Source of the DNA: Bryum argenteum
Taxonomy: Eukaryota > Streptophyta > Bryopsida > Bryales > Bryaceae
Assembly: GCA_037043015.1 (NCBI GenBank)
Contig: CM073324.1
Coordinates: forward strand, 6,593,013-6,657,012
Length of the DNA: 64,000 nt
Direction: 5' to 3'
In this document: positions 62,001 to 64,000 of the stretch, one piece after another
Numbering within the stretch: the first letter of the stretch is position 1
How the letters are laid out: each line of letters starts with the position of its first letter
Made by a program: the position numbers and the translations under genes
Notes under the pieces: model-generated
Database searches by the model: none
What the model was told of the DNA's origin: nothing
The model's input: the letters and a program-made list of their open reading frames with translations, nothing else

Positions 62001-62771
62001 TTCCAAAAAACCAAGCCTCATGTTTAATGAAAATAGAAGTATAAAAGTAAAGAATTAAACATATATGCACAAAGAACTAAAGGTGATGCACTTCATTACC
62101 CAGCCGTTGAGAGCCTTCTCACCCCCTGGCCAACCTTTCGACCAATCATCAAGCTTGTCGGCTGATTTCTTTCCTACTTTCTTAATCTCAGCCTGCGCTT
62201 GTGCCGCAACCTGCAAAGCGAGAATCCATCCGTGATCATCAAAACAATTATAATTTATGCCTTGGATACTGCCGGAATACTTCAGGATTCATGTACGATA
62301 TTAGCCATCTGCATTTCCTGCAGGAGCATTTTCAACTTGCGCTACAATAGATGCCGCCTACGAGCAGCCCATGGACCGCTCAGCACTGACACATTGACGA
62401 GATTAGGATGCTCGAAAACTTAAAGTTGGTCATAAAGAGTTCCAGCACTCAAAATGGCGTACCTGAGAGACGGAGCGTGAGCTTGACTTGTTGCCACCTC
62501 CATCGTTTTGCTTGGTGACCTTCAAAGGCCTGATAGGTGTCACAGTTGCAGAAATTCTAATGCTCTTGGACAAGCTAGGATTTGGACGAAATCTACGTGG
62601 TTCCACAGTTAAGCTGTACTTTCTACCCATCTCTCCGGCAACGATGGCATCTCGACCAGTGCTCAAACACCTGGTAGAAGACATCGCTCTTGGATGCATC
62701 ATTTTTCTCTGATTCGTGGGAAATCGATATTTAGGGGAAGAAACAACGGCCAAGCAGGTGCTTCCATCCAT
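56062..62771 (-). CDS. Plastid ABC1-family atypical kinase (ABC1K)
   Basis: Twenty exons: 56062-56583, 56739-56841, 57008-57114, 57357-57485, 57719-57805, 57966-58056, 58238-58343, 58577-58716, 58834-58916, 59204-59319, 59570-59618, 59850-59897, 60158-60217, 60410-60475, 60753-60824, 61182-61268, 61456-61576, 61831-61880, 62100-62210, 62463-62771. All are GT-AG and sum to 818 residues. Residues 1 to about 75 are Ser/Arg-rich, transit-peptide-like. Diagnostic motifs: KVGQ at 226-229, AAAS at 286-289, VAVK with K308, HADPHPGN at 441-448, DFG at 461-463. ABC1K proteins act in plastoglobules and thylakoids on prenylquinone metabolism and stress acclimation. The [15 protein letters not shown] and [13 protein letters not shown] context suggests an ABC1K6-like member, tentatively. 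The last exon adds a long C-terminal region. All catalytic motifs are intact. Confidence 0.94.
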
Positions 62772-63686
62772 GATAAATTGGTTTCTCTACTTCTTAGGAA
62801 CTGCGAATTATGAAAATCTCTCTATGGAGAAGATGCTTGCGTTGACCTGCAAATCCACAGCATGAAGTACATAAGATGAAGTAAGGCAGTACAAGATAGC
62901 GCCAAATTACAAGTAGAACTTCAGGATGAAAGGATTTTACTACATAGAGAGGTGCCAGATTGATATGATTTAAATATCGGCTGGTTACAAAGATGTGTGA
63001 GGTGAAAAGATAATCATGCCTACGCGAAAAATACTATCTCTGTGGTGCTCCGGAGCAGTCAGGTGTTCTAGAGCATAGTCTGAGATACATTTACACGCCA
63101 CTTTCTGCTTGCGTGGCCTAGAAGTAGTACTCCGCATGGTTTCAAGGTGATGTGAGATTCGAATGATAGTGACAACAAAGACACGTTACCTGGAGAAGAA
63201 TCCACCGACCATTTTCCCACATAGTATACTCTGCTCACCTAACAACAATCAATCTCAACCGAGGTACTACATTTTTTTCTGAGAAACGATGCAGCATTGC
63301 TTCCGCTCGAACCCTAATTTACAGCTACAATCAATTACAACGCAGTCTCTAAACTAATCAATTAGGTCTATGAAGTCGCCAAGAACGAGAATTCACAATT
63401 GTTGGATGCAACCTCCACCGGTAATAAAGTACTGAAGTCCAGGTTTAAGCTTGGAATCCTCACGATTGGTATTTGATATTGGATCAAGTTCAAAGATCAG
63501 CCATTTTGCTCCAACAGTCAATCCTCTCACTTCAGTACCGTCCACTTGACAGCGATAATTACTGTCTTACAATGAAACTCAATCTCAAACGCGAAAGCAA
63601 GTTTCACCCATTAATCTCGAAAATCCATAAACCCCCCATACTATCAATCCGCTATTACTCAATTGCAACCACCGTATCCGCATTCC
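62772..63686. other. ABC1K 5' region
   Basis: Upstream of the ABC1K ATG. A likely 5' UTR intron boundary (minus-strand TTTGCAG, seen as CTGCAAATC on the plus strand) lies at 62848-62857. No other gene is supported. Confidence 0.35.
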
Positions 63687-63985
63687 AACCAGCCGAATAC
63701 TGAATCAACCGATCAACGAAGTCAACCAATACACAATCAACAATGTAGAAACGTAAAATTCAATAAAAACTCAAACACGCAAGGGAGAAAAGCTTCTCAA
63801 GCAAAAGCTCCTCAAATCAATCTATCACTCAAATGTGCAAGTATTGCTCTTATCATATCCAGCCAAATATTTAATCGACCGATCTTTGAATTCTATCAAT
63901 GCACACTTAAAGTAAAAGCTCAAAGAAATAGGACGAAAGCTTCTCGTATCGACAAAGCAAAAAGCCTTGAATCAATCTCTCTCGC
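63687..63985 (+). repeat. Diverged direct duplication, period about 165 bp
   Basis: CCAGCCGAATACTGAATCAACCGATC near 63688 corresponds to CCAGCCAAATATTTAATCGACCGATC near 63861. Later landmarks AAAGCTTCTC and AATCAATCT recur in the same order. No coding function is seen. Confidence 0.55.
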
Positions 63986-64000
63986 AGGAGCTCGGAAGAG

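Overview
This is nuclear DNA from a green plant (a streptophyte; the sequence does not fix the lineage). The evidence is GT-AG introns in every multi-exon gene, a plant class C GH9 endoglucanase ending in a CBM49-type domain, two proteins with chloroplast-type N-termini (a two-helix LHC-like stress protein and an ABC1-family atypical kinase), and plant-type transposable elements: Copia with an initiator-Met PBS, chromovirus, PIF/Harbinger and CACTA. A complete piggyBac element and a Crinkler/RHS-type NTPase-nuclease gene would be unusual in seed plants, so an early-diverging lineage such as an alga, bryophyte, lycophyte or fern is a reasonable inference, not a demonstrated fact.

Layout. 7-5851: apparently intact piggyBac element (TTAA-bounded, TIR TTAACCCCTAAA) with an 886-aa transposase and a second 306-aa ORF. 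6525-9997: GH9-CBM49 gene, plus strand. 10839-11772: non-autonomous piggyBac derivative sharing both ends with the big element. 11784-14657: gag/protease-only Copia element with 282-bp LTRs and target duplication GAGGA. 16397-16665: another TTAA-bounded MITE. 18689-22224: CR-type gene in AT-rich DNA. 23576-29556: 19-exon NOL6/Nrap/Utp22 gene, minus strand, with a telo-box before the start codon. 30187-37406: repeat land (MITE-like element, SINE-like sequence, chromodomain fossil, a 5-kb region built on GATGTCT repeats carrying a TA-flanked MITE). 37728-44510: PIF-type MITE, then a full-length two-gene Harbinger element whose Myb-like gene is split by a CACTA insertion. 45021-47409: several TTAA-type MITEs around microsatellites. 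48045-48906: two-exon LHC-like (SEP-type) gene. 50089-50655: 21-bp palindromic minisatellite. 52802-54669: coiled-coil gene of unknown family, 5' end unresolved. 56062-62771: 20-exon ABC1K gene, minus strand.

How it fits together. The host genes are unrelated housekeeping or plastid genes: cell-wall cellulase, SSU processome factor, thylakoid stress protein, plastid ABC1 kinase. Between them lie DNA transposons. The most notable story is a plant piggyBac source element together with TTAA-bounded MITEs in the same 64 kb. Exon boundaries were chosen by hand from GT/AG sites, reading phase and family similarity; for NOL6, ABC1K, the LHC-like gene and GH9 exons 2-8 the phases close exactly.
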